A DNA stretch of 64,000 nt from Ferranicluibacter quercicola (lineage in GTDB: Bacteria > Pseudomonadota > Alphaproteobacteria > Rhizobiales > Rhizobiaceae): NCBI RefSeq assembly GCF_021168455.1, contig NZ_JAJOZR010000001.1, positions 62,001 through 126,000 of the forward strand. The letters run 5' to 3'. This document shows, one piece after another, positions 16,295-24,922 of the stretch. The position numbers and the translations under genes were made by a program. Below the pieces are notes generated by a model, which saw only the letters and a program-made list of their open reading frames with translations, did not search any database and was not told the DNA's origin. Positions within the stretch are counted from its first letter, which is position 1. Every line of letters starts with the position of its first letter.

Positions 16295-17539
16295 CTATCC
16301 CGTCCTGCCTGTCGTCCCGACACCGGGTCGCAAGACCGGTGCCATCCGGCCCGGCGAGAAGATGCCGGCCGGGTCGAGCTTGGCTTTGATACGCGCCGAC
16401 AAGGCCGCGATCGGTGCGGGTTGCGGCTCGAAGGCGGAGAGGCCGGCGCGCGCATCGTCGGATGCCCGCATCAGCGTGGCGTGTCCGCCGCCCAGGGCCG
16501 CAACGGTCCGGCGCAGCAGGTCCGCCTGCGGCGCGCCGCCCATCTGCAGCCAGACGAGTCCGCCCTGCCAGTCGCAGAGCGCGTCGACCTCGGCATGCTG
16601 CCGGAGTTCCGCGATCAGCCGATGACCGGCCGCCGGCGCGACGGACACCCGCCAGAGCGGCCGCTCTTGATGCGCCTGCAGGGGCGTGACGTCGCGGATC
16701 GTGCGCCAGAGCCCGGCGCTGGCCGCCGCGTCCAGCGTATCGACCGGCGCAAAATCCGACAGCCGTGCGGCGAGCGCGGCGGACCGCACGGTAACGGACG
16801 CCGAGAGGCCCTCCAGTCGCAGGGCCGTCAGCGCTCCGGCCTGCCCGGCCGCGTCCGGCAGCGTTCGCGCCACGGCCTGCGGGACATGCGCCGCAGCCGA
16901 GACATCGGCCGGCTGCGCCATGGCGGCCGCCATCGCCTTCGTGGCCGTGGCCTCGTCGAGGCCGCGCAGCACGATGGTCGCCTCGCTCTCCGGCCGCGGC
17001 AGCACGCGAAAGGTGACCTCCGTTACGAAGCCGAGCGTGCCGTGCGAGCCTGCGAGCAGCTTGACGAGATCGAGACCCGTCACGTTCTTCATCACCCGCC
17101 CTCCGGCCCGGATCGCCACGCCGCGCCCGTTGACGAAGCGCAGGCCGAGCAGGCTGTCGCGCGCCGCACCGGCAGACAGGCGACGCGGGCCGGATGCGTT
17201 GGAGAGGAACACGCCGCCGATGGTCGGCTCTCCCTGCGTGCCCATCATGCCGCGGTGATCGGTCGGCTCGAAGGCAAGCATCTGGTCGTTGGCGGACAGG
17301 GCCGCCTCGATCGCGCCGAGCGGCGTGCCCGCCCGCGCCGTCATCACCATCTCGCCGGGCTCGTAGTCCACGATGCCGGCAAGGCCGGTGGAACAGAGAA
17401 CGGCATCGGCCGCAACCCGGTTGCCGAGACCCGAGCGGGTATTGCCGCCCATGAGGGAGAGCGCCGTTCCCGCCTCCGCCGCCTGCCGGATCAGGTCGCA
17501 GGCTTCCGCTTCGCTCTGGGGACGATAAACTTGGTTCAT
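16295..17539 (-). CDS. glcE: Glycolate oxidase FAD-binding subunit GlcE
   Basis: This 414-residue flavoprotein is a subunit of glycolate dehydrogenase. The PCMH-type FAD domain is visible as GTALSLMGGNTRSGLGNR near residue 30 and HRGMMGTQGEPTIGGVFLSN near 135, then a C-terminal cap. Its start codon overlaps the glcD stop by four bases, giving translational coupling. It is shorter than GlcD and lacks part of the substrate domain, as usual for GlcE. Confidence 0.95.
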   Translation of the reverse strand: MNQVYRPQSEAEACDLIRQAAEAGTALSLMGGNTRSGLGNRVAADAVLCSTGLAGIVDYEPGEMVMTARAGTPLGAIEAALSANDQMLAFEPTDHRGMMGTQGEPTIGGVFLSNASGPRRLSAGAARDSLLGLRFVNGRGVAIRAGGRVMKNVTGLDLVKLLAGSHGTLGFVTEVTFRVLPRPESEATIVLRGLDEATATKAMAAAMAQPADVSAAAHVPQAVARTLPDAAGQAGALTALRLEGLSASVTVRSAALAARLSDFAPVDTLDAAASAGLWRTIRDVTPLQAHQERPLWRVSVAPAAGHRLIAELRQHAEVDALCDWQGGLVWLQMGGAPQADLLRRTVAALGGGHATLMRASDDARAGLSAFEPQPAPIAALSARIKAKLDPAGIFSPGRMAPVLRPGVGTTGRTG

Positions 17540-18975
17540 GCGGCGGGCCGTCCGTCGAGCGGGAAGACCTTGGACGGGTTCAGCAGCCAGTCGGCGTCGA
17601 AGGCGTAGCGCACGGCCATCTGCTGGGCGAGGTCGGCATCGGAGAACTGGAACCGCATCAGGTCGCGCTTCTCGATGCCGACGCCGTGTTCTCCGGTCAG
17701 GCAGCCGCCGGCTTCCACGCAGACCTTCAGGATCTCATTGCCGGCCACCTCGGCCTTTGCGGCCTCCGCCGGATCGTTGGCGTTGAACAGGATCAGCGGA
17801 TGCATGTTGCCGTCGCCGGCATGGAAGACGTTGGCGACGCGCAGGCCAAGCCCGGTGCAGATTTCCTCCGTGCGTTGCAGCACATGAGAGAGCTTGCCGA
17901 GCGGCACCGTGCCGTCCATGCAGATATAATCGGCGATGCGGCCCGTGGCGCCGAAGGCGGACTTGCGGCCTTTCCAGATCAGGGCGGCTTCCGTCGCCGA
18001 CTGGCTCTCGCGCACCGTCATCACGCCGTGACGGCGGGCGATCGCGACGATGGCAGCCAGCATCGCCTCCATCTCGGCCTCCGACCCCTCGACCTCGACG
18101 ATCAGCAGCGCGCCGACATGCAGGGGATAGCCGGCCTTGGCGAAAGCCTCGCAGATCTCGATCGCCTGTTTGTCCATGAACTCGATGGCGACCGGAATGA
18201 TGCCGGCCGCGATGACGTCGGCCACGCAGGCGCCCGCCTCGCGCGATGTGGCAAAGCCGAAGAGGACGGGGCGGGCGCCTTCCGCCTTCGCAAGGATCCG
18301 GACCGTCGCCTCCGTCACCACGCCGAGCTGCCCTTCCGAGCCGCAGACGAGGCCGAGGAGATCGTAGCCCGCGGCATCGAGATGGCTGCCGCCGAGTGTG
18401 ATGACCGTGCCGTCCATCAGCACCAGGGTTACGCCCAGAAGGTTGTTCGTGGTCACGCCATATTTGAGACAATGCGCGCCGCCCGAGTTCATGCCGATAT
18501 TGCCGCCGATGGTGCAGGCAAGTTGCGAGCTTGGATCCGGCGCGTAGAAGAAGCCCTCCGGGCCGACGGTCTCGGAGATCGACAGGTTCGTCACGCCGGC
18601 CTGCACCCGCGCCACGCGGTTCTCCAGATCGACCTCGAGGATGGCGGACATGCGCGACAGGCCCAGCACCACCGCATCCGGCTGGGGAATGGCGCCGCCG
18701 CAAAGCGAGGTTCCCGCCCCGCGCGGCACGACGGGAATGCCGTGACGGTTGCAATAGGCAAGGACCGCGGAAACCTCCTGCGTCGTGCGGGGCAGGGCAA
18801 CGGCCAGCGGCAGCTGCCGGTAGGCGACATAGGCGTCCGTCTCGAACGGCACCAGTTCGCGCGCCTCATGCACCAGCCCGCCTTGCGGCAGAAGGGCACC
18901 GAGATCCGCGATAATTCGCGCCCGCTGCGCCAGCACGTCGGCCCGCGGCGGCAGGAAGGCTATGGTGTGCGACAC
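17536..18975 (-). CDS. glcD: Glycolate oxidase catalytic FAD subunit GlcD
   Basis: This 479-residue FAD-linked oxidase converts glycolate (or D-lactate-like 2-hydroxyacids) to the 2-oxoacid. The PCMH domain carries PVVPRGAGTSLCGGAI near residue 72 and NIGMNSGGAHCLKYG near 150. The C-terminus has GDGNMHP and GCLTGEHGVGIEKRD, typical of the FAD-oxidase C family. I use a GTG start (base 18975) because GGGGAGGAGAG sits just upstream and the protein then has the normal GlcD length. An upstream TATAAT (19019-19024) could give it its own promoter, or it may be read through from the aldehyde dehydrogenase gene 109 bases upstream. Confidence 0.95.
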   Translation of the reverse strand: MSHTIAFLPPRADVLAQRARIIADLGALLPQGGLVHEARELVPFETDAYVAYRQLPLAVALPRTTQEVSAVLAYCNRHGIPVVPRGAGTSLCGGAIPQPDAVVLGLSRMSAILEVDLENRVARVQAGVTNLSISETVGPEGFFYAPDPSSQLACTIGGNIGMNSGGAHCLKYGVTTNNLLGVTLVLMDGTVITLGGSHLDAAGYDLLGLVCGSEGQLGVVTEATVRILAKAEGARPVLFGFATSREAGACVADVIAAGIIPVAIEFMDKQAIEICEAFAKAGYPLHVGALLIVEVEGSEAEMEAMLAAIVAIARRHGVMTVRESQSATEAALIWKGRKSAFGATGRIADYICMDGTVPLGKLSHVLQRTEEICTGLGLRVANVFHAGDGNMHPLILFNANDPAEAAKAEVAGNEILKVCVEAGGCLTGEHGVGIEKRDLMRFQFSDADLAQQMAVRYAFDADWLLNPSKVFPLDGRPAA

Positions 18976-19018
18976 GGTCTCTCCTCCCCGTGGATCATGC
19001 TCCTCGCATCGATGGGGG

Positions 19019-19024
19019 ATTATA
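19019..19024 (-). promoter_or_regulatory. Possible -10 box for glcDEF
   Basis: TATAAT reads on the minus strand about 44 bases before the glcD GTG. No convincing -35 hexamer lies 16-18 bases farther upstream, so the site is weak unless an activator assists. Confidence 0.25.
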
Positions 19025-19084
19025 GGCATCTTCGGGATCCGCGCGAGCGGAATTGCGGCGAGCGGGCGAAAAGAACCGGCCGCA

Positions 19085-20542
19085 TCAGCGGTCCGTGTCC
19101 TGCCCGCCACCCTTTCTCCTTCTCGCGCGACCGATCTTCTGCCGGGCCGACAGACGCGAGAACACGCCATAGGGCGGCATCATGCCGGCGAGGCTCGCGA
19201 TGTCGAGCCGTGGCTGGGAATAGATCGCCCTGAAATGGCTGAATGTCCTGAACCCGTCGCGTCCGTGATAGGTGCCCGTTCCCGACGGACCGATGCCGCC
19301 GAAGGGCAGGTCGTCCGGCAGGGCGTGAAAGAGGACGTCGTTGATCGTGACGCCGCCGGAGAGGGTGCGATCGATGACGTACCGCTGCTCGCGTGCATCC
19401 GCACCGAAATAGTAGAGCGCAAGCGGATGGCCCCGGCGGTGGACCTGGGCGATCGCGTCCGCCATGTCTTCGAAGCGGCGGATCGGCAGGATGGGGCCAA
19501 AGATCTCTTCCTGCATCACGCGCATGTCGTCGGTCGCGCCGCGGATGATGTGCAGCGGCATCTTGCGACCGTTTCCGGCGGAAAAGTCCTCATCGGCAGG
19601 ATTGACGACCTCGACGCGCGCGCCTTTCGCGCGGGCGTCCTCCAGAAGGCCCGCCAGCCGGGCGATATGCCGGTCGCTGATGATCGACGTGTAGTCCGGA
19701 TTGTCGAGGAGGGTCGGATACATCCGCGCAACGGCCGCTTTCAGCCCGGCAACGACCGCCTCCTCGTCCGCATCGCGCACCAGCATGTAGTCCGGCGCAA
19801 GGCAGACCTGTCCCGCATTGAGCATCTTGCCGAGCGCCACGCGTGCGGTCGTGCGCGCGATGTCGGCACCGCGACCGACGATCACGGGCGACTTGCCGCC
19901 GAGTTCCAGCGTGACGGGCACGAGATTGTCGGCGGCCGCGTGCAGGATGTGGCGGGCGATGCCGGTCGCGCCGGTGAAGATCAGATGGTCGAAGGGGAGG
20001 CCGGCAAAGGCCTGCCCGACCTCCGGGCCGCCGCTGACGAAGCGGACTTCGTCCTCTGCGAAATAGTGCCCGACCACGGCCTCGAAGACGGCGTTTGTCG
20101 CCGGCGTATATTCGCTGGTCTTGACCATCGCACGGTTGCCGGCCGCCAGCACGCCGGCCATCGGCGTCATGATGAGGTTGATCGGAAAGTTCCAGGGCGC
20201 AATGATCCCGACGACACCCTTCGGCTGATACTCGACATGCGCCCGTGCGCCGAGCAGCGCGAGCGGAAAGGGCAGGGGCCGGCGCTCGGGCCTCGACCAG
20301 GCGCGCAGGTTCTTCGCGGCGTGATCGAGCGCCCCGATCGGAACGGCGATATCGGTCAGCATGGATTGGGCGAGGCTCCGATGCCCGAAATCCTGCGAAA
20401 GCGCCGCGCAGAAGGTTTTGGCATTGTCGCGGATCATCGCTGCGGCGCGCCTCAGCCGGTCGATGCGGACCGCGGGCGGCTCGGGCAGCGCGGCCGTGAA
20501 GGCCCGGCGCTGGACCGAGAGAAGGGCGTCGAGATCGGTCAT
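19085..20542 (-). CDS. Aldehyde dehydrogenase (coniferyl-aldehyde-dehydrogenase-like)
   Basis: This 485-residue NAD(P)-dependent enzyme oxidises an aldehyde to the acid. Catalytic Cys247 is in NAGQVCLAPDYML, general base Glu213 in TLELGGKSPV and Asn118 in APWNFP. The NAGQ-C-APDY signature and the short N-terminus match the coniferyl aldehyde dehydrogenase branch, although substrate range in this branch is broad. Its start overlaps the stop of the upstream GMC oxidoreductase by four bases, so the aldehyde is probably the product of that enzyme. Confidence 0.93.
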   Translation of the reverse strand: MTDLDALLSVQRRAFTAALPEPPAVRIDRLRRAAAMIRDNAKTFCAALSQDFGHRSLAQSMLTDIAVPIGALDHAAKNLRAWSRPERRPLPFPLALLGARAHVEYQPKGVVGIIAPWNFPINLIMTPMAGVLAAGNRAMVKTSEYTPATNAVFEAVVGHYFAEDEVRFVSGGPEVGQAFAGLPFDHLIFTGATGIARHILHAAADNLVPVTLELGGKSPVIVGRGADIARTTARVALGKMLNAGQVCLAPDYMLVRDADEEAVVAGLKAAVARMYPTLLDNPDYTSIISDRHIARLAGLLEDARAKGARVEVVNPADEDFSAGNGRKMPLHIIRGATDDMRVMQEEIFGPILPIRRFEDMADAIAQVHRRGHPLALYYFGADAREQRYVIDRTLSGGVTINDVLFHALPDDLPFGGIGPSGTGTYHGRDGFRTFSHFRAIYSQPRLDIASLAGMMPPYGVFSRLSARQKIGRARRRKGGGQDTDR

Positions 20543-22155
20543 GCCGCGTCCTGTTTTCTCGCGCTTCGCAGGATCAGGTCTGCGGCGCGCTCGCCGATCA
20601 TGGCGCTCGGGGCCTGGGTATTGCCGCTGACGATCGTCGGCATGATCGAGGCGTCGGCGATGCGCAGGCCGGTGACCCCGCGCACGCGCAGCTCCGGATC
20701 GACCACGGAGGCCGCATCGCTGCCCATCCGGCACGTGCCGACGGGATGGTAGATCGTGTCGGCATGCGCCCGGATGCTCGCTTCGATCGCCGCATCGTCC
20801 TGCGGGTCGAGGGCGCGGAAGGGGCGGCCCTTGTGCTGCTCCAGAGCGGGCTGGCGGAGAATGTGCTCGGCGATGCGCACGCCTTTGACCAGCGTCTGCA
20901 GGTCCCCGGCATCCGAGAGATAGCACGGATCGATGAGAAGCGCGCCCGTGGGATCGGCCGTCGCCAGCCGCACGGTGCCGCGGCTGGCGGGACGCAGAAC
21001 GCAGACGTGAAGGGAGATGCCCGTCTTCAGGATGATGCGGCGGGCATGGTTTTCGACGAGGCCGATGGTGAAGTGGAACTGCAGATCGGGGCGATCGACG
21101 GCGGGCGAGGACCGCACGAAGCCGCCGGCCTCGGCGAAATTGCTGGACAGGTTTCCGCGCTTGCCCTGCAGATACGGCAGCAGCCCGCGAAGGAGCGGGA
21201 TCGCGCCGACGGGGGTCGTTCCGATGACGCCGCCGCCGCGAACGAGCCGGCTGCTGATATGGTCGAGGTGATCCTGAAGATTGGCGCCCACCGCCTGCCG
21301 GTCCGCCACGACGGCGATGCCGTGCTGGCGCAGGTGCTCCTCGGGGCCGATGCCCGAAAGCATGAGAAGCTGCGGGGTGCCGAAGGCGCCACCGGCCAGC
21401 ACCACCTCGCGTCGTGCGAAGATCATGTGCGTCTGCCCGCGATGACGCACCTCCACGCCGGTCACCCGGCCGTTCTCGAAGGTCAGGCGGAGCGCCTGCG
21501 TCTCGGGAAGAAGCCGGAGGTTGGGGCCACGCCGCGTATGGATATAGGCGGTGCCGGCATCGAAGCGGCGCCCGCCTTTCTGAAAGAGCTGGTAGGTGCC
21601 GAACCCTTCCTGCGTCCGCCCGTTGAAATCGCCGTTGGGCGGATAGCCGGCCTGCTTCGCCGCGGTGAGGAAATCTCCGGTCAGCGCGACGTCGGTCCAG
21701 AGGTCGTCCACATGCAGCGGCCCGCCCGTGCCGTGAAAGGCATCCGCGCCACGGTGGTTGTCCTCCGCGCGCAGGAACAGCGGCAGGACATCGTCCCAGC
21801 CCCAGCCGGTACAGCCGGCAGCCGCCCAGCCATCATAATCCTCGGGCTGCCCGCGGATGTAGATCATCGCATTGATGAGGCTGCTGCCGCCGACGCCGCG
21901 ACCGCGGGGCTGGAAGCCGCGGCGATCGTTGAGGTCCCGCTGCGGAACCGTCTCGTAAGCGTAGTTGTGGCGATTGCGGCGGCCGACGAGACCGACGATG
22001 CCGGCCGGAGCGGAAACCAGCGCATTTCCTTTCGCCGGCCCCGTCTCGACCAGCGCGACACGCCAGTCGGGCCGCGCCTCGGAGATCCGGGCCGCCGTCG
22101 CGCAGCCTCCCGGACCGGCGCCGATGACGATGATATCGAACAGATCCGCGCTCAT
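20539..22155 (-). CDS. GMC family oxidoreductase (FAD alcohol/choline dehydrogenase-like)
   Basis: This 538-residue flavoprotein oxidises a primary alcohol to the aldehyde. The Rossmann motif is IIVIGAGPGGCATAARI (from residue 8) and GMC signature 1 is GRGVGGSSLINAMIYIRGQP. The C-terminal active-site region has the catalytic His in YHPVGTCRMG and a partner Asn in SGNTQAP. The start at MSADLFDIIV fits the family; a longer frame upstream would include the promoter. It forms a coupled pair with the aldehyde dehydrogenase and is divergent from a TetR regulator. Betaine synthesis is less likely because the glycolate oxidase genes follow. Confidence 0.92.
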   Translation of the reverse strand: MSADLFDIIVIGAGPGGCATAARISEARPDWRVALVETGPAKGNALVSAPAGIVGLVGRRNRHNYAYETVPQRDLNDRRGFQPRGRGVGGSSLINAMIYIRGQPEDYDGWAAAGCTGWGWDDVLPLFLRAEDNHRGADAFHGTGGPLHVDDLWTDVALTGDFLTAAKQAGYPPNGDFNGRTQEGFGTYQLFQKGGRRFDAGTAYIHTRRGPNLRLLPETQALRLTFENGRVTGVEVRHRGQTHMIFARREVVLAGGAFGTPQLLMLSGIGPEEHLRQHGIAVVADRQAVGANLQDHLDHISSRLVRGGGVIGTTPVGAIPLLRGLLPYLQGKRGNLSSNFAEAGGFVRSSPAVDRPDLQFHFTIGLVENHARRIILKTGISLHVCVLRPASRGTVRLATADPTGALLIDPCYLSDAGDLQTLVKGVRIAEHILRQPALEQHKGRPFRALDPQDDAAIEASIRAHADTIYHPVGTCRMGSDAASVVDPELRVRGVTGLRIADASIMPTIVSGNTQAPSAMIGERAADLILRSARKQDAA

Positions 22156-22287
22156 GCCGTGACCGGTACGGCATCGGTCCGGCCATGCGCCTTGCCGCGC
22201 ACGACGGCTGCACGCGCCGCGCCTCCGTGAAACCCTCCCATCACGACCTCCCATTCGTGACCGCTTATTTAGCGGAATCCATAAGTT

Positions 22288-22299
22288 GGACGAGCGTCC
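22288..22299. promoter_or_regulatory. Inverted repeat between GMC oxidoreductase and TetR genes, probable operator
   Basis: GGACG and CGTCC flank AG, preceded by TT. The shape is like operators of TetR regulators of alcohol and choline oxidation genes. It sits 57 bases before the TetR ATG and 133 bases before the GMC start, so it could control both. Confidence 0.45.
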
Positions 22300-22355
22300 C
22301 ATTCTTGTCAAGCACCGCCTCGACGGAGGAGACGGTTGGGATTACAGCTAACCGC

Positions 22356-23015
22356 ATGACACGCACGAAAACCGACCCGCCGCAGAGCGGACACAAGACG
22401 GCGAAAGGGCTGCAGCGCAAGACGGAGCTTGCCGATCAGGCCTTGCGAAGCCTGTCTGCGCAGAGCTATGCGCGCACGTCGCTGCGCGATATCGCGGCTG
22501 CGGCCGATATCAATCTCGGTCGTCTCCACTATTATTTTGGCGACAAGAGCGAGCTGATCGTCTTCACCGTCCGGCGGTTCAAGCAGACCTTCATCGCCCG
22601 GCTTGCCGAGATCATCGTTGAAAGGCGTTCGGTGGAGGAGGCGATCGAGGCGCTGGTGGAGAGCGCCATGACATCCACTGCCCTGCACCGCTTCTGGTAC
22701 GATCTGCGCAATCAGGCCCTCTTCGAGCCGAAGTACAGGGATGTCGTGTCCGAGATCGAACACGAGCTGAAGGCCATGACCGGAACCGTTCTCCGGCTGA
22801 TCGATCCGGCGCGGGACCCCGAACCGTTCCGGGACCTTGCCTATGTCGCGCTCGACGGCATTTTCTTCCAGGGCATACAGGCCGTGCTGTTCGGCGACGA
22901 CAGCGTTCGCGAGCGCATGACCCAGGCGCTTTTCGCCGTGGTCATGGCCTACCGGGCGGCCGGTACGACCGCGCGACAGGATGCCGCCGGCGATCCGTTA
23001 CCTGCGCAAAACTGA
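22356..23015 (+). CDS. TetR family regulator of the alcohol-oxidation genes
   Basis: This 219-residue repressor has its DNA-binding helix-turn-helix in RTSLRDIAAAADINLGRLHY followed by YFGDKSELIVF. The C-terminal domain resembles BetI-like TetR proteins (RFWYDLRNQALFEPKYRDV). I start at MTRTKTDPP because the frame upstream would read through the divergent promoter. It is divergent from the GMC/aldehyde dehydrogenase pair and probably represses it through the 22288-22299 repeat until an alcohol or aldehyde appears. Its end is 15 bases from the convergent J-domain gene. Confidence 0.9.
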   Translation: MTRTKTDPPQSGHKTAKGLQRKTELADQALRSLSAQSYARTSLRDIAAAADINLGRLHYYFGDKSELIVFTVRRFKQTFIARLAEIIVERRSVEEAIEALVESAMTSTALHRFWYDLRNQALFEPKYRDVVSEIEHELKAMTGTVLRLIDPARDPEPFRDLAYVALDGIFFQGIQAVLFGDDSVRERMTQALFAVVMAYRAAGTTARQDAAGDPLPAQN

Positions 23016-23029
23016 ACGAGGCCGATGGC

Positions 23030-23638
23030 CTATCCACAGAATCCGTTGAGCTTCAGGATCTTGTGCGCCTCGATCGTTGCCTGCAGCTCGGCCTCCGACG
23101 CCCGGTTTCCGGCGTTCGAATCCGGATGGTGCAGCTTGATGCGCTCCTTGTAGCGCCGGTTGATCTGGTCCGGCGTGGCATCGTGCGGCAGGCCCAGGGT
23201 TTCGAAGGCCTTCGCCTCGAGCACCTTCAGCTTGCGCGCCTGCGCCTCCCGCTTCTGCATCAGCCGTTCGGCCGCGCTCTTGCGGGCGTTCAGCGACTTC
23301 GCCGAGCCTGAGCGCACGGTGAACGGCATGGGCAGTTCGGTCGCTTCCACGATCGGCTTGCCGAAGCTCGGTCGCGCACCGCTGATCGCATCGCGCTGGT
23401 AGCGCGCAACGACCGGGTCGGACAGATCCGGTGAAAAGTTGTAGCCCTTGTTGTATTCCTTGATGTGGTCGAGACAGAACATCAGGAACAGGCCTTCGCC
23501 TCCGGCACCGACCGGTGCGCGATGGGTGCCGACCTTCTCGCACCCGTGCCATTGACACTGCGGCCCCGTAGGGACCTCTGCGGCCTTGGACTTCTTCTTG
23601 GCAGACTTGAGGCCAACGAAAATACGTGAATCAGACAT
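23030..23638 (-). CDS. J-domain protein with an N-terminal zinc-finger-like segment
   Basis: This 202-residue cytoplasmic protein ends in a J domain (about residues 138-200) with FETLGLPHDATPDQINRRYK and the Hsp70-activating HPD in KLHHPD. The N-terminal part has CQWHGC (Cys28, Cys33), His39 and CLDH (Cys55, His58), spaced as if to bind one zinc. The layout is that of rhizobial DnaJ-family proteins lacking the G/F and substrate domains of DnaJ. It would recruit DnaK to a special client. It is a single gene on the minus strand. Confidence 0.88.
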   Translation of the reverse strand: MSDSRIFVGLKSAKKKSKAAEVPTGPQCQWHGCEKVGTHRAPVGAGGEGLFLMFCLDHIKEYNKGYNFSPDLSDPVVARYQRDAISGARPSFGKPIVEATELPMPFTVRSGSAKSLNARKSAAERLMQKREAQARKLKVLEAKAFETLGLPHDATPDQINRRYKERIKLHHPDSNAGNRASEAELQATIEAHKILKLNGFCG

Positions 23639-23763
23639 GCACGGCTTATGCGATCAGACGCGCGATCTCGCAAGACCGCTTTGCACGGTGACGATCATTC
23701 TGTGTATGAGACTGGCCTCAGATGGCAGGGAATGGCCGGCGATCGGACGCCGGCCATTCCCGC

Positions 23764-24711
23764 CTATGTCCGGCTTCCCGCGAAAATCGGTTTGAAGACC
23801 TGAACGAGCAGGATGACGATACCGCCGAGAATGGCGCCGAAGATCGCCTGCATCAGGGTCGCCAGCAGCCAGTGGACGACCTGCGGCAGGACGGGGATGG
23901 CCGTGACCGCCAAGGCCGCGGTACCTTCAACGACATGTTCCGGCAGGTGCAGCCCGAACTCGGCGAGGCCGTGATTGACGATGCTGCCGCCCACCCAGAG
24001 CATGGCGGCGGTTCCCACGATCGCGAGGATCTGCAGGAAGACCGGAACGCCCTTGACGAGACCATGCCCGATCGTCTTGCCGATGCCCCCGCCCGTCGCC
24101 ACCAGATGGAGGCCGATATCGTCGGCCTTCACGATGAACGCCACGACGCCATAGACGGCAACCGTGATGAGAATGCCGACGGCGGCAAGGACTGCGACCT
24201 GCGTTGCAAAATTCGAGGTGGAGACGCCGGCAAGCGTCAGCGCCATGATCTCGGCCGAAAGAATGAAGTCCGTGCGGATGGCGCCCGAGACCTTCTGCTC
24301 TTCGAGTGTGGCGGGATCGACGGTCGCTGCCGCCTCTGCATCGGCATGTCCATGGCCCGACAGGGCGGAGTGGATCTTCTCGGCGCCCTCGAAGCAGAGA
24401 TAGGTGCCGCCGATCATCAGCAGGGGCGTGATCAGCCACGGCACGAAGGCGCCCAGGAGAAGGCAGGCAGGCAGCAGGAAGACGAGCTTGTTGCGCAGCG
24501 ACCCCTTGGCGATCCGCCAGATGATCGGCAGTTCCCGGCTCGGGGACAGGCCGACGACATAGGTCGGCGTCACCGCCGTGTCGTCGATGACGACACCCGC
24601 GGCCTTGATGCTGGCCTTTGCCGTTTGCGCGCCCACATCGTCGAGGGATGCGGCCGCCAGCTTCGCAATGGCGGCGATGTCATCCAGTAGCGCTATCAAG
24701 CCTGTCGCCAA
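23764..24711 (-). CDS. DUF808 family inner-membrane protein (YedI-like)
   Basis: This 315-residue protein has several hydrophobic segments (around LVFLLPACLLLGAFVPWLIT and AVHWLLATLMQAIFGAILGG-like regions) and the DUF808 opening GLIALLDDIAAIAKLAAASL. I use a TTG start at 24711 with AAGGAC upstream; the frame is open for 62 more codons, but the family begins here. A His-rich GHGHADAE follows the central membrane segments. DUF808 proteins are widespread predicted membrane proteins of unknown function. Confidence 0.85.
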   Translation of the reverse strand: MATGLIALLDDIAAIAKLAAASLDDVGAQTAKASIKAAGVVIDDTAVTPTYVVGLSPSRELPIIWRIAKGSLRNKLVFLLPACLLLGAFVPWLITPLLMIGGTYLCFEGAEKIHSALSGHGHADAEAAATVDPATLEEQKVSGAIRTDFILSAEIMALTLAGVSTSNFATQVAVLAAVGILITVAVYGVVAFIVKADDIGLHLVATGGGIGKTIGHGLVKGVPVFLQILAIVGTAAMLWVGGSIVNHGLAEFGLHLPEHVVEGTAALAVTAIPVLPQVVHWLLATLMQAIFGAILGGIVILLVQVFKPIFAGSRT

Positions 24712-24922
24712 TACAACGTCCTTTCCGGGTCCGATGCCGGGCAAGCCGTCGCATCGCAATGGTCCTGTTGTCACCTCGTCGCGCAGCGTCGACGGCTGCG
24801 CACGGGAGACAGGGCCGCAAGATCGCGCCCAAGTCAATGCGCGACGAGCGTCATTCAGCTGACACAGGAAAGACGGTAGCATGCGCTTTTGCCACATCCC
24901 TTCTGTCCGTCACGGAGCTTCC

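Noticed and set aside
14765..17608. A 947-codon plus-strand frame over the MFS and glycolate oxidase genes
   Set aside because: It crosses three unrelated minus-strand genes with strong motifs, so it is a codon-bias shadow.
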